This document shows, piece by piece, positions 1 to 8,919 of a stretch of DNA of 41,438 nucleotides (within the stretch, counting starts at the first letter, position 1; the number at the start of each line of letters is the position of its first letter). The notes below the pieces were generated by a model that was given only the letters and a program-made list of their open reading frames with translations, had not been told where the DNA came from and searched no databases. Position numbers and translations under genes: made by a program. Source of the DNA: Prochlorococcus sp. AG-315-B03 (GTDB taxonomy: Bacteria; Cyanobacteriota; Cyanobacteriia; PCC-6307; Cyanobiaceae); contig QBWA01000008.1 of the NCBI GenBank assembly GCA_003283745.1, forward strand, positions 1 through 41,438, written 5' to 3'.

Positions 1-1584
1 AAAGAAGCAGAATTATCCACTCGCAAAGCAATTGAACTTAATCCTGGTTTTGCTGAAGCACATTCTAATCTGGGAAATATATTAAAAAGTCAGGGGAAGT
101 CACAAGAAGCGAAGGAAGAATTCATAGAAGCCCAAAGATTAGACCCAAATAATTTAAATTATTGTCTACAAAATATATTTTGCTTGTCTCCAATTCCATT
201 TAATCGTGAACAAATAGACATAGAAAGAAGTAATCTAAAAGTTGGAATATCAAGAATAAATCAAAATAATAAAATAGAGTTCAAAGATAACATTATTAAC
301 GAAAGTATATTTCTTTTAGCTTACCAAAATTGCGATGACGATAAGGAAATACTAGAAGCCTTAGCAGAATCCTTATCTAATGTTAAGGGCATCCTTAATA
401 AATCATTTAACAAGGAAATATATATAAAAGAAAATAATACAAGAAAATCTATTAGGCTTGGAATATGCTCTGATTATCTAAACAAAGGTCATGCTGTCTA
501 CAATTGGTTTTGGAATATTTTAAAAGATATTTCTTCGTCATCAGAGATTGAAATAATTATCTTTGAGGGCCCTGATTCAAAAAATGAAATTGACAGAGAA
601 TGTATTAATTTAATAAATGGAGAAATTATTAAATTACCGAGCTCATCAAAAAAAGGATGTGAAGTAATCTTAAGTAAATCAATTGATATCTTAATCTATT
701 TAGATATAGGGATGTCGCATTATACATATCTACTTTCATTGTCACGATTAGCATTGGTTCAAGTAAATGCTTTAGGCCATACAAATACAAGCGGCTCTCC
801 AAATATCGATTATGCATTTTCACACTTGGGTGACAATTTTATAGATAATAATCAATATTTTACAGAAAGATTAATTAGATTCAATAGAATACCTATTAAC
901 TATTCTATTCCTTTTAGTAGTGATAGAGATTTTAAACGTTCTGATTTTAAATTGCCTGATGATTCTTACTTAATTGGGTTGCCACATTCTTTATTTAAAT
1001 TGCATCCAGATTTCGACAATGTTTTGCATCAGATCTTACATGAAATACCTCATTCATACCTTATTTTACCTGAGGGAAGTGATAAATACTTTACTAATAA
1101 ATTAAAGGAAAGATGGAAGGGAAATAGTGATTTACTTATTAGTAGGTCACTATTTTACCCACGAGTAAATCTTGATGATTTCAACTCAATGCTAAAAATC
1201 TTTGATATTATATTATGTCCATTTTATTATGGAATGGGCAACACTTTATACCAATCAATGGCTGTGGGGACACCCGTTATAAGCCTTGAATCAAAACGTT
1301 TTTCAAGTATATTCACAAGTGTAGTTTACAAACAAATGAATATAAAAGATCCTCCCGTTGCATATACAACAGGCGATTACATAGATATTTGTAAGAAATT
1401 AGCCTTTGATCTTGATTATAGAAAAAGACTATCTGAGGAAATATTTTACAAATCCAGGGAAACTCTTTTTAACGATGTCAATATCTATATGGAGTATATT
1501 CAATTTTTCTATTCAGCACTAGAAGCTGCTAAGAATGGATCCTACCTTCCCTATAATTGGAGATGTCCATTAAAAAAAGTATAA
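1..1584 (+). CDS. TPR / SPINDLY-type O-GlcNAc transferase-like glycosyltransferase (5' end outside window)
   Basis: The frame is open from base 1, so the true start lies upstream; the first in-window start-like codon (TTG at 184) is inside the protein. The first ~50 codons are tetratricopeptide repeats (KEAELSTRKAIELNPGFAEA), the same repeat type as in the three large proteins downstream. The rest matches the GT41/SPINDLY catalytic region: LGICSDYLNKGH, then DILIYLDIG, then the characteristic QVNALGHTNTSGSPNIDYAF, the IPHSYLILPEG segment, and MGNTLYQSMAVGTPVISLES, which corresponds to the UDP-binding end of the family. It probably transfers a sugar to a protein or surface acceptor in the cytoplasm; donor and acceptor cannot be read from sequence. 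It converges on the dTDP-sugar operon with 15 bp between stop codons, which suggests one glycosylation island. Confidence 0.8.
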   Translation, partial: KEAELSTRKAIELNPGFAEAHSNLGNILKSQGKSQEAKEEFIEAQRLDPNNLNYCLQNIFCLSPIPFNREQIDIERSNLKVGISRINQNNKIEFKDNIINESIFLLAYQNCDDDKEILEALAESLSNVKGILNKSFNKEIYIKENNTRKSIRLGICSDYLNKGHAVYNWFWNILKDISSSSEIEIIIFEGPDSKNEIDRECINLINGEIIKLPSSSKKGCEVILSKSIDILIYLDIGMSHYTYLLSLSRLALVQVNALGHTNTSGSPNIDYAFSHLGDNFIDNNQYFTERLIRFNRIPINYSIPFSSDRDFKRSDFKLPDDSYLIGLPHSLFKLHPDFDNVLHQILHEIPHSYLILPEGSDKYFTNKLKERWKGNSDLLISRSLFYPRVNLDDFNSMLKIFDIILCPFYYGMGNTLYQSMAVGTPVISLESKRFSSIFTSVVYKQMNIKDPPVAYTTGDYIDICKKLAFDLDYRKRLSEEIFYKSRETLFNDVNIYMEYIQFFYSALEAAKNGSYLPYNWRCPLKKV

Positions 1585-1599
1585 ATAATTCTTTCTAAT

Positions 1600-2637
1600 T
1601 TATTTTAAATATTTCTTACACCAATCAATATTATTCAAATACCATTTCACAGTGAATGATAATGCCTCAAGGAAATCATGTTTTGGAACCCAATTTACTT
1701 CTTCTTTGATTTTTTTCGTATCAATTGCATATCTTTTATCATGACCTAATCGATCTTTTATATAAATTTTAAATCTATTATGTGGTGCATTCAAATAATT
1801 CTCTCTATCTAATAGTTCACAAATTACATTCACAATTTCTTCATTACTTTTTTCTTTCTGCCCACCAATGCAGTAAGAGTCCCCTACTTTTCCAGTAAGA
1901 GAAATTTTTATTAAAGCATCTATATGATCTTCAACATATAGCCAATCACGTATATTTTTTCCATCACCAAAAATTGGGATAGGTTTACTTAATAAAGCAT
2001 TCAAAATAATTACTGGTATAAATTTTTCTGGGAATTGTCCTGGCCCGAAATTATTACTTGAGTTGGTAATTATTATAGGTATGCCATATGTTCGGTTCCA
2101 AGATTTAACAAGATGATCACTAGCTGCCTTTGTCGCGGAGTATGGACTACTTGGATTATATGGACTCTCTTCAGAAAAAAAGCCATCAGGTCCAAGTGAT
2201 CCAAATACTTCATCAGTACTTATATGAATTAATCTAAAAAAATCTTTTCTTGTAGGTGAAAGTAATTCCCAATGAGATCTTAACGCCTCAAGCAAATTAA
2301 AAGTTCCAATTACATTACTTTCTAAAAATTTTCTAGGTCCCGAAATTGAGCGATCAACATGACTTTCTGCTGCCAAGTGAAAAACAATATCTGGATTAAT
2401 TAGCTTAATGGCTGTTTTTGTATCTTCAAAATTCGACAAGTCAATCTTTAAAACTTTATATCTATCAAGATATAATTTCTCGTTGAACATATCAAAATTA
2501 CTTGCATAACCTAATTTATCTATATTAAAAATTTTAAGATTTTTTTCTTTAAGTAATCTTCTAACTAATGTCCCTCCGATAAAACCGGAACCTCCTGTGA
2601 TAAGTATTCTATTAAAAGCTTTAGAGAAATTAATCAT
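1600..2637 (-). CDS. rfbB: dTDP-glucose 4,6-dehydratase
   Basis: Converts dTDP-glucose to dTDP-4-keto-6-deoxyglucose in the cytoplasm using bound NAD. It is an extended short-chain dehydrogenase of 345 residues, normal for RmlB. The NAD-binding GGSGFIG is at residues 15-21, catalytic TDE at 141-143 and YSATK (Tyr166, Lys170) in the expected place. HLAAESHVDRS and SNNFGPGQFPEKFIP are family hallmarks. It is the last gene of the minus-strand operon fdtA-like/fdtB-like/rfbA/rfbB, 42 bp after rfbA. No rfbC or rfbD (rhamnose branch) is beside it, and the operon instead carries an isomerase and aminotransferase, so the product probably feeds an amino sugar. Confidence 0.95.
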   Translation of the reverse strand: MINFSKAFNRILITGGSGFIGGTLVRRLLKEKNLKIFNIDKLGYASNFDMFNEKLYLDRYKVLKIDLSNFEDTKTAIKLINPDIVFHLAAESHVDRSISGPRKFLESNVIGTFNLLEALRSHWELLSPTRKDFFRLIHISTDEVFGSLGPDGFFSEESPYNPSSPYSATKAASDHLVKSWNRTYGIPIIITNSSNNFGPGQFPEKFIPVIILNALLSKPIPIFGDGKNIRDWLYVEDHIDALIKISLTGKVGDSYCIGGQKEKSNEEIVNVICELLDRENYLNAPHNRFKIYIKDRLGHDKRYAIDTKKIKEEVNWVPKHDFLEALSFTVKWYLNNIDWCKKYLK

Positions 2638-2679
2638 TACAGTTAAAGAACATTATTATGTAAAATTGTTTAGTAAATT

Positions 2680-3591
2680 TTATCCAGGATGAAAGGACGA
2701 TAATGATTTTCTATCTTCTAATTTCAATAATTTTTCTAAGTATTCTCCATATCCACTAATCATTAAGTCTGCAGCAAGTTGCTCCAATTGGTCATCATTG
2801 ATCCACCCTTGTCTCCATGCAATTTCTTCTGGACATCCCACTTTCAATCCTTGGCGATGTTCCAATGTTCGAATATATAAAGATGCATCTTGAAGTGATT
2901 CAATTGTTCCGGTGTCTAGCCATGCCATCCCTCTTCCCATTATCTCCACTTTTAGAAGCTGATCAATTAAATATTTTCTATTTAAATCAGTTATTTCTAA
3001 CTCACATCTGGCAGAGAAATTTAATTCCTTAGCTCTTTCTATAACAGTATTATCGTAAAAATATAGTCCTGTTATTGCATAGCGACTAGTAGGTTCTTTG
3101 GGTTTTTCTTCTATGCCTACAACATTCCCAGACTGATCAAACTGCACTACACCATATCGTTCCGGATCTCTTACTGGATAAGCAAAAATAGTACCTCCTA
3201 CTGATCTCGAATCAGCTGAACGCAAAAGTTTAACTAAGTCATTCCCATGAAAAATATTATCTCCAAGAGCTATAGCAACACTTTTATCAGAAATGAATTT
3301 TTCTGCAATTAAAATTGACTGAGCTATACCCTCAGGTTTTTGTTGTATGGCATAGCTGAAATTCATTCCCCATCTATTTCCATCACCTAGAAGCTGCTTA
3401 AAATTACTTTGATTATCAGGTGTGGTTATAATTAAAATATCTTTAATTCCACAAAGCATTAGTGTACTAAGTGAATAATAAATCATAGGTTTGTCGTAAA
3501 CAGGGATCAATTGCTTACTAATTGCAGAAGTGATTGGAGCTAATCTTTTGCCTAGCCCACCTGCTAAAATTATCCCTTTCCGAGATGTCAT
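2680..3591 (-). CDS. rfbA: Glucose-1-phosphate thymidylyltransferase
   Basis: Makes dTDP-glucose from glucose-1-phosphate and dTTP, the first step of dTDP-sugar synthesis. The 303-residue length is typical of RmlA. The nucleotide-binding signature GGLGKRLAPIT covers residues 11-21 with the conserved Lys at 26; ALGDNIFHG carries the metal-binding Asp; GIEEKPKEPTS and WLDTGTIESLQDAS are also family motifs. It sits directly upstream of rfbB in the same direction and downstream of the aminotransferase gene (93 bp gap). The start ATG at 3591 gives the usual short N-terminus before the G-rich loop. Confidence 0.96.
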   Translation of the reverse strand: MTSRKGIILAGGLGKRLAPITSAISKQLIPVYDKPMIYYSLSTLMLCGIKDILIITTPDNQSNFKQLLGDGNRWGMNFSYAIQQKPEGIAQSILIAEKFISDKSVAIALGDNIFHGNDLVKLLRSADSRSVGGTIFAYPVRDPERYGVVQFDQSGNVVGIEEKPKEPTSRYAITGLYFYDNTVIERAKELNFSARCELEITDLNRKYLIDQLLKVEIMGRGMAWLDTGTIESLQDASLYIRTLEHRQGLKVGCPEEIAWRQGWINDDQLEQLAADLMISGYGEYLEKLLKLEDRKSLSSFHPG

Positions 3592-3684
3592 TAAACTAAT
3601 AAACTTAAATCCAGCTATTTCTACTCATAAATATATACAGAACAAATCATCTATAAAGTTAATGTATTATATCTTTATTCAATT

Positions 3685-4800
3685 CTAATCTTTTAATTCT
3701 TTTGCAACTTTCTTAACGGAGGAGATAACATAAAGAATTTGGTCTTTGGTCATTGTTTGATATATAGGAAGACTCAAACATTCTCTATGGATTTTTTCCG
3801 ATATAGGTAGATCACCATTTTTAAATTCTAAATGTGAATATGCTTTTTGTAAATGTGGAGGAACAGGATAATGTATTAATGCTTCAACTCCTAATCTTTT
3901 AAGATACTCAATAAAAATGTCTCTTTTTTTATACATAATCATAAAAATATGAAAAGAATGAAGATAGTCTATTGGGATGGTTGGTATTTTTATAGATGTA
4001 ATATGTGAAAAATGACTATTATATTCAACAGCAATCTTTCTACGTTTTATAATGCCTTCATCTAATTTTTCCAATTTAGTAGATAAAAATGCTGCCTGCA
4101 ATTCATCCAACCTTGAGTTCGTTCCAATCCTACTATTCTTATATTTTTCACCAGACCCGTAATTTCTAATCAATTTTGAGTTATTAAATAGCTCTTCGTC
4201 ATTTGTAGTTATAGCTCCACCGTCACCTAATGCGCCTAAATTTTTGGATGGGTAAAAGCTGAAAGCAGCAGCATGACCAAGACTTCCAACCTTTTGGGAA
4301 TGATATTCGGCTCCATGAGCTTGTGCCGCATCCTCTAGAACCTTAAGAGAATATTTATCGGCTATTTTCATTATTTTATTCATCTCACATGGTAATCCAT
4401 ATAAATGAACAACAATAATTGCTTTGGTTTTTAATGTTATTTTGTCTTCAATAAGCTCGGGGTTGATATTGTAAGTTTCAATATTTGGCTCAATTGGTAT
4501 TGGTTTGGCACCAAGTCTTGTAACTGCCAACCAAGTAGCTATGTATGTATTTGAAGGAAGAATGACTTCATCTCCCGAAGATACTCCCCATGATTGAAGG
4601 ACAATCTCAATAGCTTGTAGACCATTTCCAACTCCAACACAATATTTTGAATGACAATACTTTGCGAACGATCTTTCAAATTTTTCTACTTCAGTAGAGA
4701 GTATATAGGATCCAGATTTCAAAACTCTTTTAAAATCGGCGTATAAAATTTCTTCAAATTCCTGATTTATGGAATTAATATCGAAAAAAGGGACTTTCAT
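3685..4800 (-). CDS. DegT/DnrJ/EryC1-family PLP aminotransferase, FdtB/QdtB-like
   Basis: Sugar 3-aminotransferase expected to convert a dTDP-3-keto-6-deoxyhexose to the 3-amino sugar. The ATG at 4800 ([10 protein letters not shown]) is preferred over an in-frame ATG 39 bases upstream, because family members begin with this MKVPFxDxxxxN segment; this gives 371 residues. The PLP-binding Lys186 lies in [23 protein letters not shown] (Asp157) contacts the cofactor nitrogen, and [18 protein letters not shown] is the phosphate-binding region. With the FdtA-like isomerase upstream and rfbA/rfbB downstream, the likely product is dTDP-3-amino-3,6-dideoxy-galactose or -glucose. FdtB and QdtB cannot be told apart by eye. 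Confidence 0.88.
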   Translation of the reverse strand: MKVPFFDINSINQEFEEILYADFKRVLKSGSYILSTEVEKFERSFAKYCHSKYCVGVGNGLQAIEIVLQSWGVSSGDEVILPSNTYIATWLAVTRLGAKPIPIEPNIETYNINPELIEDKITLKTKAIIVVHLYGLPCEMNKIMKIADKYSLKVLEDAAQAHGAEYHSQKVGSLGHAAAFSFYPSKNLGALGDGGAITTNDEELFNNSKLIRNYGSGEKYKNSRIGTNSRLDELQAAFLSTKLEKLDEGIIKRRKIAVEYNSHFSHITSIKIPTIPIDYLHSFHIFMIMYKKRDIFIEYLKRLGVEALIHYPVPPHLQKAYSHLEFKNGDLPISEKIHRECLSLPIYQTMTKDQILYVISSVKKVAKELKD

Positions 4801-4847
4801 ATATTTTTTTTTATAGATAACTGATCTCTTCGTTATCAAAGATTAAA

Positions 4848-4959
4848 AATCTATAGTTAGTATATCTTATTGAATTCAATCAATTACAAATCCCTTTTAA
4901 ACTTTATAGACATAATAAACAACGTAATACAAAATTCAGGTGTAATCTATAGTTAGTAT
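4848..4959. repeat. 16-bp direct repeat in the fdtA-like/fdtB-like gap
   Basis: The 16-base sequence aatctatagttagtat occurs at 4848-4863 and again at 4944-4959, exactly 96 bp apart. It lies in the very AT-rich 230-bp gap between the aminotransferase and ketoisomerase genes. It may be a paired regulator site, or the scar of a small tandem duplication. No protein-coding potential is evident between the copies. Confidence 0.6.
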
Positions 4960-5033
4960 TTTCCATTAAGATAAATTTATAATAATACACGCACTAATAG
5001 TATATATAGATTAAAAAACGACTATTTAAAATC

Positions 5034-5516
5034 TTACATATTTAATTTTTGATATACAAAATCGTCATAATCTTCTAAATAATCATTTTCATCATAAAGA
5101 GAAGATGCAAAAACTAGTAAAATTGCATCATGACTAAAGTCATAAGTAGAAATCCATGTCATCTCTGGTAAATATAAACCAGTATCAGGATTATTTAAAA
5201 TAATATTACAACTAACTTTACTATCATCTATTCTTATCTTACATGACCCTTTAACACATATTAAAAACTCCTTGCAATCTTTGTGAGCATGGTTTGCACG
5301 ATCCTGGAACAGTGGAACGTTGTAAACTAAAAAACATCTCTTAACTTCAAAAGGAATAATATTAGGTACTTCGCATACACTTAAAGTACCTCTATAATCA
5401 TTAAATGTATTCAAATAGTATATTGCTGATTTATCAACTCCTAATTTAATATGCTTTAAAATTTTCAATTTTTTCCTATCTAAATTATAAAAATTTTTGT
5501 TTATTTGGGGAATCAT
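5034..5516 (-). CDS. WxcM-like cupin: dTDP-4-keto-6-deoxyhexose 3,4-ketoisomerase (FdtA/QdtA-like)
   Basis: Cupin enzyme that moves the keto group of dTDP-4-keto-6-deoxyglucose from C4 to C3, giving the aminotransferase its substrate. The 160-residue protein shows the family pattern in order: YRGTLSVCEVPNIIPFEVKR, then DRANHAHKDCKEFLICVKG with the catalytic pair His76 and His78, then PDTGLYLPEMTW and the C-terminal LLVFASSLYDENDYLEDYDDF. The N-terminus is about 20 residues longer than in many relatives. It is the promoter-proximal gene of the minus-strand sugar operon. A decayed methyltransferase gene ends 2 bp before its start codon. The FdtA (galacto) and QdtA (gluco) outcomes are not distinguishable here. 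Confidence 0.88.
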   Translation of the reverse strand: MIPQINKNFYNLDRKKLKILKHIKLGVDKSAIYYLNTFNDYRGTLSVCEVPNIIPFEVKRCFLVYNVPLFQDRANHAHKDCKEFLICVKGSCKIRIDDSKVSCNIILNNPDTGLYLPEMTWISTYDFSHDAILLVFASSLYDENDYLEDYDDFVYQKLNM

Positions 5517-5518
5517 CG

Positions 5519-5855
5519 TTATTTAGCTAATTTGAGAATTGAAAGAAGATTCACACACAATTCATCAGGTAATGCATCTGAGATCTGATTTAAAGCCCAA
5601 ATAAGTTCCTTTGAAAATTCTTTAATCATCGAATCAAGTATAAACCTCTAAAATTAACTTCTAAAAAACCAGCTATGGATATATCTTTTAGCAAATTTTT
5701 ATCAGTATAGACTCTTTGATGACCTACAACTAAGTCTTTTGGAGGCAAAGCGTCTAGTGAATCATATAAATTCATTATTAAAGTCAAGATTGCTGTGGAA
5801 AGATTCTGAATTGGGAACAGTTGTTATTCTGCCAGATTTTTTTGAAGTTTAAATA
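5519..5855 (-). pseudogene. Remnant of a class I SAM-dependent methyltransferase gene with frameshifts
   Basis: Reading the minus strand from about 5855 gives, in three successive frames, the C-terminal half of a typical sugar-island methyltransferase. First is KKSGRITTVPNSESFH (the GGxxxxxVPNxxSxH element). After a frameshift comes MNLYDSLDALPPKDLVVGHQ followed by RVYTDKNLLKDISIAGFLEV. After a further shift past a TGA comes MIKEFSKELIWALNQISDAL, ending at TAA 5519-5521. The last 36 codons also form a free-standing ATG-started ORF (5519-5629) whose stop is 2 bp from the fdtA-like start, so it might still be translated and couple to it. The 5' half of the gene is gone. The family assignment is by pattern and no catalytic SAM-binding loop remains. 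Confidence 0.65.
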
Positions 5856-6070
5856 AATGTTTTCAGACTTCAATTGGTTTAGCAAAAGGGAATTTAACTA
5901 AAAATAATATCGATATACGAGTGATGCTTAAACAGAATACGGTCTCAAATGTGAGTATTATTGGGTCTCCAAAAGAGGCTGGGGACATCCTAAAAGAATG
6001 GAATGATTTTGTCCCTGAAGTTGAAAATGAGCTGGGACTGGCTCCCTTTGAGCGCACTAGATCACAATGA
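5846..6070 (+). pseudogene. Unrecognised gene fragment lacking a start codon
   Basis: A frame open for about 74 codons after a TGA at 5843 ends at TGA 6068-6070. It has no ATG at its beginning but a coherent protein-like sequence: TSIGLAKGNLTKNNIDIRVM, then GSPKEAGDILKEWNDFVPEV and ENELGLAPFERTRSQ. It faces away from the methyltransferase relic, and its last codons form one arm of a strong hairpin. I do not recognise the family. It is most likely the 3' end of a gene broken by recombination in this island. A shifted frame on the same strand (6003-6320) and an antisense frame look less protein-like. Confidence 0.35.
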
Positions 6071-6085
6071 CGATGATCTAGTGCG
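6053..6085. repeat. 12-bp perfect inverted repeat (hairpin)
   Basis: The arm cgcactagatca at 6053-6064 is followed by a 9-nt loop and its exact complement tgatctagtgcg at 6074-6085. There is no T-run directly after it, so it is not a classical intrinsic terminator. It lies between two gene remnants. Confidence 0.6.
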
Positions 6086-6261
6086 AGGAAATAATTATTC
6101 ATCTACCTCTTACTCTTTGCAAAAAGGAATTAAGCTCACCTTCTGGAGAGCATTTACATTTGCTAACACCAGTGTAAGTGATGACTTTAACTTAAAAGCC
6201 AACAAGGAAAACATCATACTGTTTTCACCCATTCACTCATGTTGGGGTTCTATGGAACGTA

Positions 6262-6475
6262 GACATAACACTATGCTGTCTAGACCACGATGGGTGACTA
6301 ACAGTAGGCAATGTTCGTGACTCTTCTATTGAAACTGTGATTCATAGTGACGCAGCACAAAAATTACGTGCCAGTATGCTTGGGGCCTATCCTCTTCCAC
6401 CTAATCTGCCAAAGCTGGCAACCAAGACCTTTTAAGCATCAAAACGCTTAAATTTAATAAGAAAAGAAAACTCGA
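6262..6475 (+). pseudogene. Relic copy A of an unidentified gene (paired with 8960-9180)
   Basis: Translating the plus strand gives CLDHDG, a stop codon, then LTVGNVRDSSIETVIHSDAA followed by QKLRASMLGAYPLPPNLPKL and ATKTF before the next stop. The same residues occur in copy B about 2.7 kb downstream (DYDGQLKVVNVRDSLIEKYI, then HSEAAQKKF), where Gln replaces the stop. Similarity continues into the A-rich sequence after the stop codon. Copy A is interrupted by TGA where B reads CAA. I cannot name the parent family. Each copy precedes a TPR-protein gene. Confidence 0.55.
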
Positions 6476-6591
6476 AAGTTTTATATCTCCTACTTGTATC
6501 AAACTTACTCAAAAATTATTCTAAATCCGTTATTTTTGCTTAATATCTCCTAATAAAGCATAATATATAATGAAAGATATTTTTTTAAGAC

Positions 6592-8772
6592 TTGGACGCA
6601 AACTTAAATTTAGCTCAATCGCTCTTTAAACAAAATAAATATAAAGAAGCAATTGATACTTGTAATAAAATTTTATCTAATGATATTAACGCAATAGAAG
6701 CCTTAAAGTTAATTGCAAAAAGTTTTTTAGCGACAGGAAAAATAGAAGATGCTCGTTTATATTTAAATAAAGCACTAACTCTTAAACCTGATGATTATGA
6801 GTTAATTAAAGATCTAGGTAATACATTTCAAGCCGTTGGGGATACTAATGGCGCTAAAAAGTACTATCAAAAAGCACTAACCATTAATAGTTCTTATGCT
6901 CCAGCCTTAACCAATCTTGGATGTATTGAACTTAATTCAGATAAAAAAGAAAAAGGATTATCTTTACTAATAAAGGCTACTGAATTTGCCCCTAATCTCG
7001 TCCCTGCTTGGGTGAATCTTTCTACTGGTTATATTCAATTAGGACAATTAAAAAAAGCTGAGATCTCCATCCACAAATCAATAGATCTAAATCCCAACCT
7101 CTTCAATTCTCATTTCCTTCTTGCCTCCATCCTCATTAGGCAAGAGAAACCTAAAGAAGCCGAATCTTCTTTACGCAAAACTATTGACCTTAAGCCTGAT
7201 TTTTTTCAGGCTCATCTAAACCTTGGGGCGGTCTTACTTGACTTAGGAGAATTAGAAGAGGCTGAAAGGGCGATAGAAAAAGCAATTGAACTAAAACCCA
7301 ACATCTTCAATTCTCATTTTATTCATTCCAAAATACTCATTGGGCAAGAGAAACCTAAAGAAGCCGAATTTTCTTTACGCAAAACTATTGAACTTAAGCC
7401 TGATTTTTTTCAGGCTCATCTAAACCTTGGGGCAGTTTTAAAAGACCTCGGAAAACTACAAGAAGCTGAAATCTTCATTCGCAAATCAATAGAGCTAAAT
7501 CCAAATCTCTTTAACTCTCATTTCCTTCTTGGAACAATATTACTTGGACAAAGGAAACTTCAAGAAGCAGAGCAATCCTTACGAAAAAGCATTGAACTTA
7601 AACCTGATTTCTTTCAGTCTCATCTAAACCTTGGAGCAGTATTAACAGAACTCGGAAAACTATTAGAGGCAGAAATCACAACTCGGAAAACCATTGAGAT
7701 TAAACCTGATTGCCTAGATGCTCATAATAATTTAGGAACCATATTAGTAAATCTTGGAAAATTAAAAGAAGCAGAAATATCACAACGCAAAGCTATTGAA
7801 CTTAAACCTGATTTCGCAGATGCCTATTCTAACCTAGGAGGCATCTTACAAGCTCTTAACAAACCTGAAGAAGCAGAAGTTTACACTCGCAAAGCTATTG
7901 AACTTAAACCAAATTGCGCAATTTTTAATTACAATCTGGGAGGAATATTAATAGATCTTAGAAAACTAAAAGAAGCAGAATTCTATACTCGAAATGCAAT
8001 TAGATGCGATTCTAAATCTGCAAAGTTCCATTTAAACCTGGCAATTTGTCAGTACGCACATGGAAATATAATGTCTTCATTAGAAACCCTCGAATTTGCT
8101 TATGGAATAGATCCTAAAAATGAAAGAATTAAACTACTGCTAGCTATCTTCAAGGGAAGAAATGTCAACAATTCTGAAGACTCAAGAGTAGAGAATATAA
8201 TAAATTCTTTACACGAAGAACAATCAAATTGGAATCCACTTGTTTTACATAGATTTGTAGAAGGAGAGCTAATTAATAAGTTATATACAATTAGAACTCA
8301 TGAAGCTTCAAATCAAGATAGATATGAACGTCCAATATTTGGCAATATAAAAGGATCAGACTATGATTTATTCGAGAATGATATTCCCATTGTACAGAAG
8401 TTTAAGGATGATATTATTACAATCCTAAGTGAATGTTTCGATTCAGACATATACATTACTGATTCCTTTTTTAATATAATTACACCTATAAATGGTATCG
8501 GAGGTGGTAATAAGATCCACTACCACCTAACTGACATAGACAAAATACCTGAACTTAATTTATCCAGGAAAAAGTTTAGTTTAGTTTATTATTTATCTAT
8601 AGGAGATCAAGATTGCGAAGAGCAAGGTATATTAAAATTTCATGAACCAGATAAAGAATTTCTACCTGAGGAGGGGATGATCGTAATCTTTCCAGCATCG
8701 CGGTATCATTCAGTATCTTACAACGGAGAAAAAGACAGGGTTGTTGTCGTAATTAATTTCTACCTAATATAA
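6592..8772 (+). CDS. TPR protein with C-terminal 2OG-Fe(II)-oxygenase-like domain
   Basis: This 726-residue protein has about 15 tetratricopeptide repeats (residues ~5-520), mostly of the form EAExxxRKAIELKPDFxxAHxNLGxIL. A C-terminal domain follows (~545-726) with the layout of the 2OG-FeII_Oxy_5-type family: GGGNKIHYHLTDID (first metal ligands), FSLVYYLSIGDQDCEEQG, FPASRYHSVSYNGEKDR (distal His and 2-oxoglutarate-binding Arg) and VVVVINFYL. It is probably a hydroxylase or lectin-like module displayed on a TPR scaffold; the substrate is unknown. Translation must start at TTG 6592, just after an in-frame TAA at 6586, since no ATG precedes the repeats. It is flanked by two relic copies of another gene, which suggests it was inserted or duplicated here. 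Confidence 0.75.
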   Translation: MDANLNLAQSLFKQNKYKEAIDTCNKILSNDINAIEALKLIAKSFLATGKIEDARLYLNKALTLKPDDYELIKDLGNTFQAVGDTNGAKKYYQKALTINSSYAPALTNLGCIELNSDKKEKGLSLLIKATEFAPNLVPAWVNLSTGYIQLGQLKKAEISIHKSIDLNPNLFNSHFLLASILIRQEKPKEAESSLRKTIDLKPDFFQAHLNLGAVLLDLGELEEAERAIEKAIELKPNIFNSHFIHSKILIGQEKPKEAEFSLRKTIELKPDFFQAHLNLGAVLKDLGKLQEAEIFIRKSIELNPNLFNSHFLLGTILLGQRKLQEAEQSLRKSIELKPDFFQSHLNLGAVLTELGKLLEAEITTRKTIEIKPDCLDAHNNLGTILVNLGKLKEAEISQRKAIELKPDFADAYSNLGGILQALNKPEEAEVYTRKAIELKPNCAIFNYNLGGILIDLRKLKEAEFYTRNAIRCDSKSAKFHLNLAICQYAHGNIMSSLETLEFAYGIDPKNERIKLLLAIFKGRNVNNSEDSRVENIINSLHEEQSNWNPLVLHRFVEGELINKLYTIRTHEASNQDRYERPIFGNIKGSDYDLFENDIPIVQKFKDDIITILSECFDSDIYITDSFFNIITPINGIGGGNKIHYHLTDIDKIPELNLSRKKFSLVYYLSIGDQDCEEQGILKFHEPDKEFLPEEGMIVIFPASRYHSVSYNGEKDRVVVVINFYLI
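7096..7707 (+). repeat. Three 204-bp higher-order repeats (double TPR units)
   Basis: Within the TPR/oxygenase gene, a 68-residue block (two TPRs, PN[LI]FNSHF through KPDFFQ[AS]HLNLGAVL) recurs at 7096, 7300 and 7504, exactly 204 bp apart. The first two copies share long identical stretches, e.g. around 7143-7160 and 7347-7364. This is a recent internal tandem duplication preserving the reading frame. Confidence 0.8.
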
Positions 8773-8919
8773 TTTGAATATTTTATGCTTGGAAAAACTA
8801 TTCTTTAAGAAGGTTAATAGGATTTGATTATTAATAATAATTGGTAGCGAGATAAATATAAAAGAGCAAAGTCTTCAACGGCATATACAAAAAATATTGG
8901 ATAAAATAGCAAGACCCCA

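Noticed and set aside
6053-6085. Transposon terminal inverted repeat pair or insertion sequence
   Set aside because: The hairpin is local, no transposase-like frame exists nearby, and no target-site duplication was seen.
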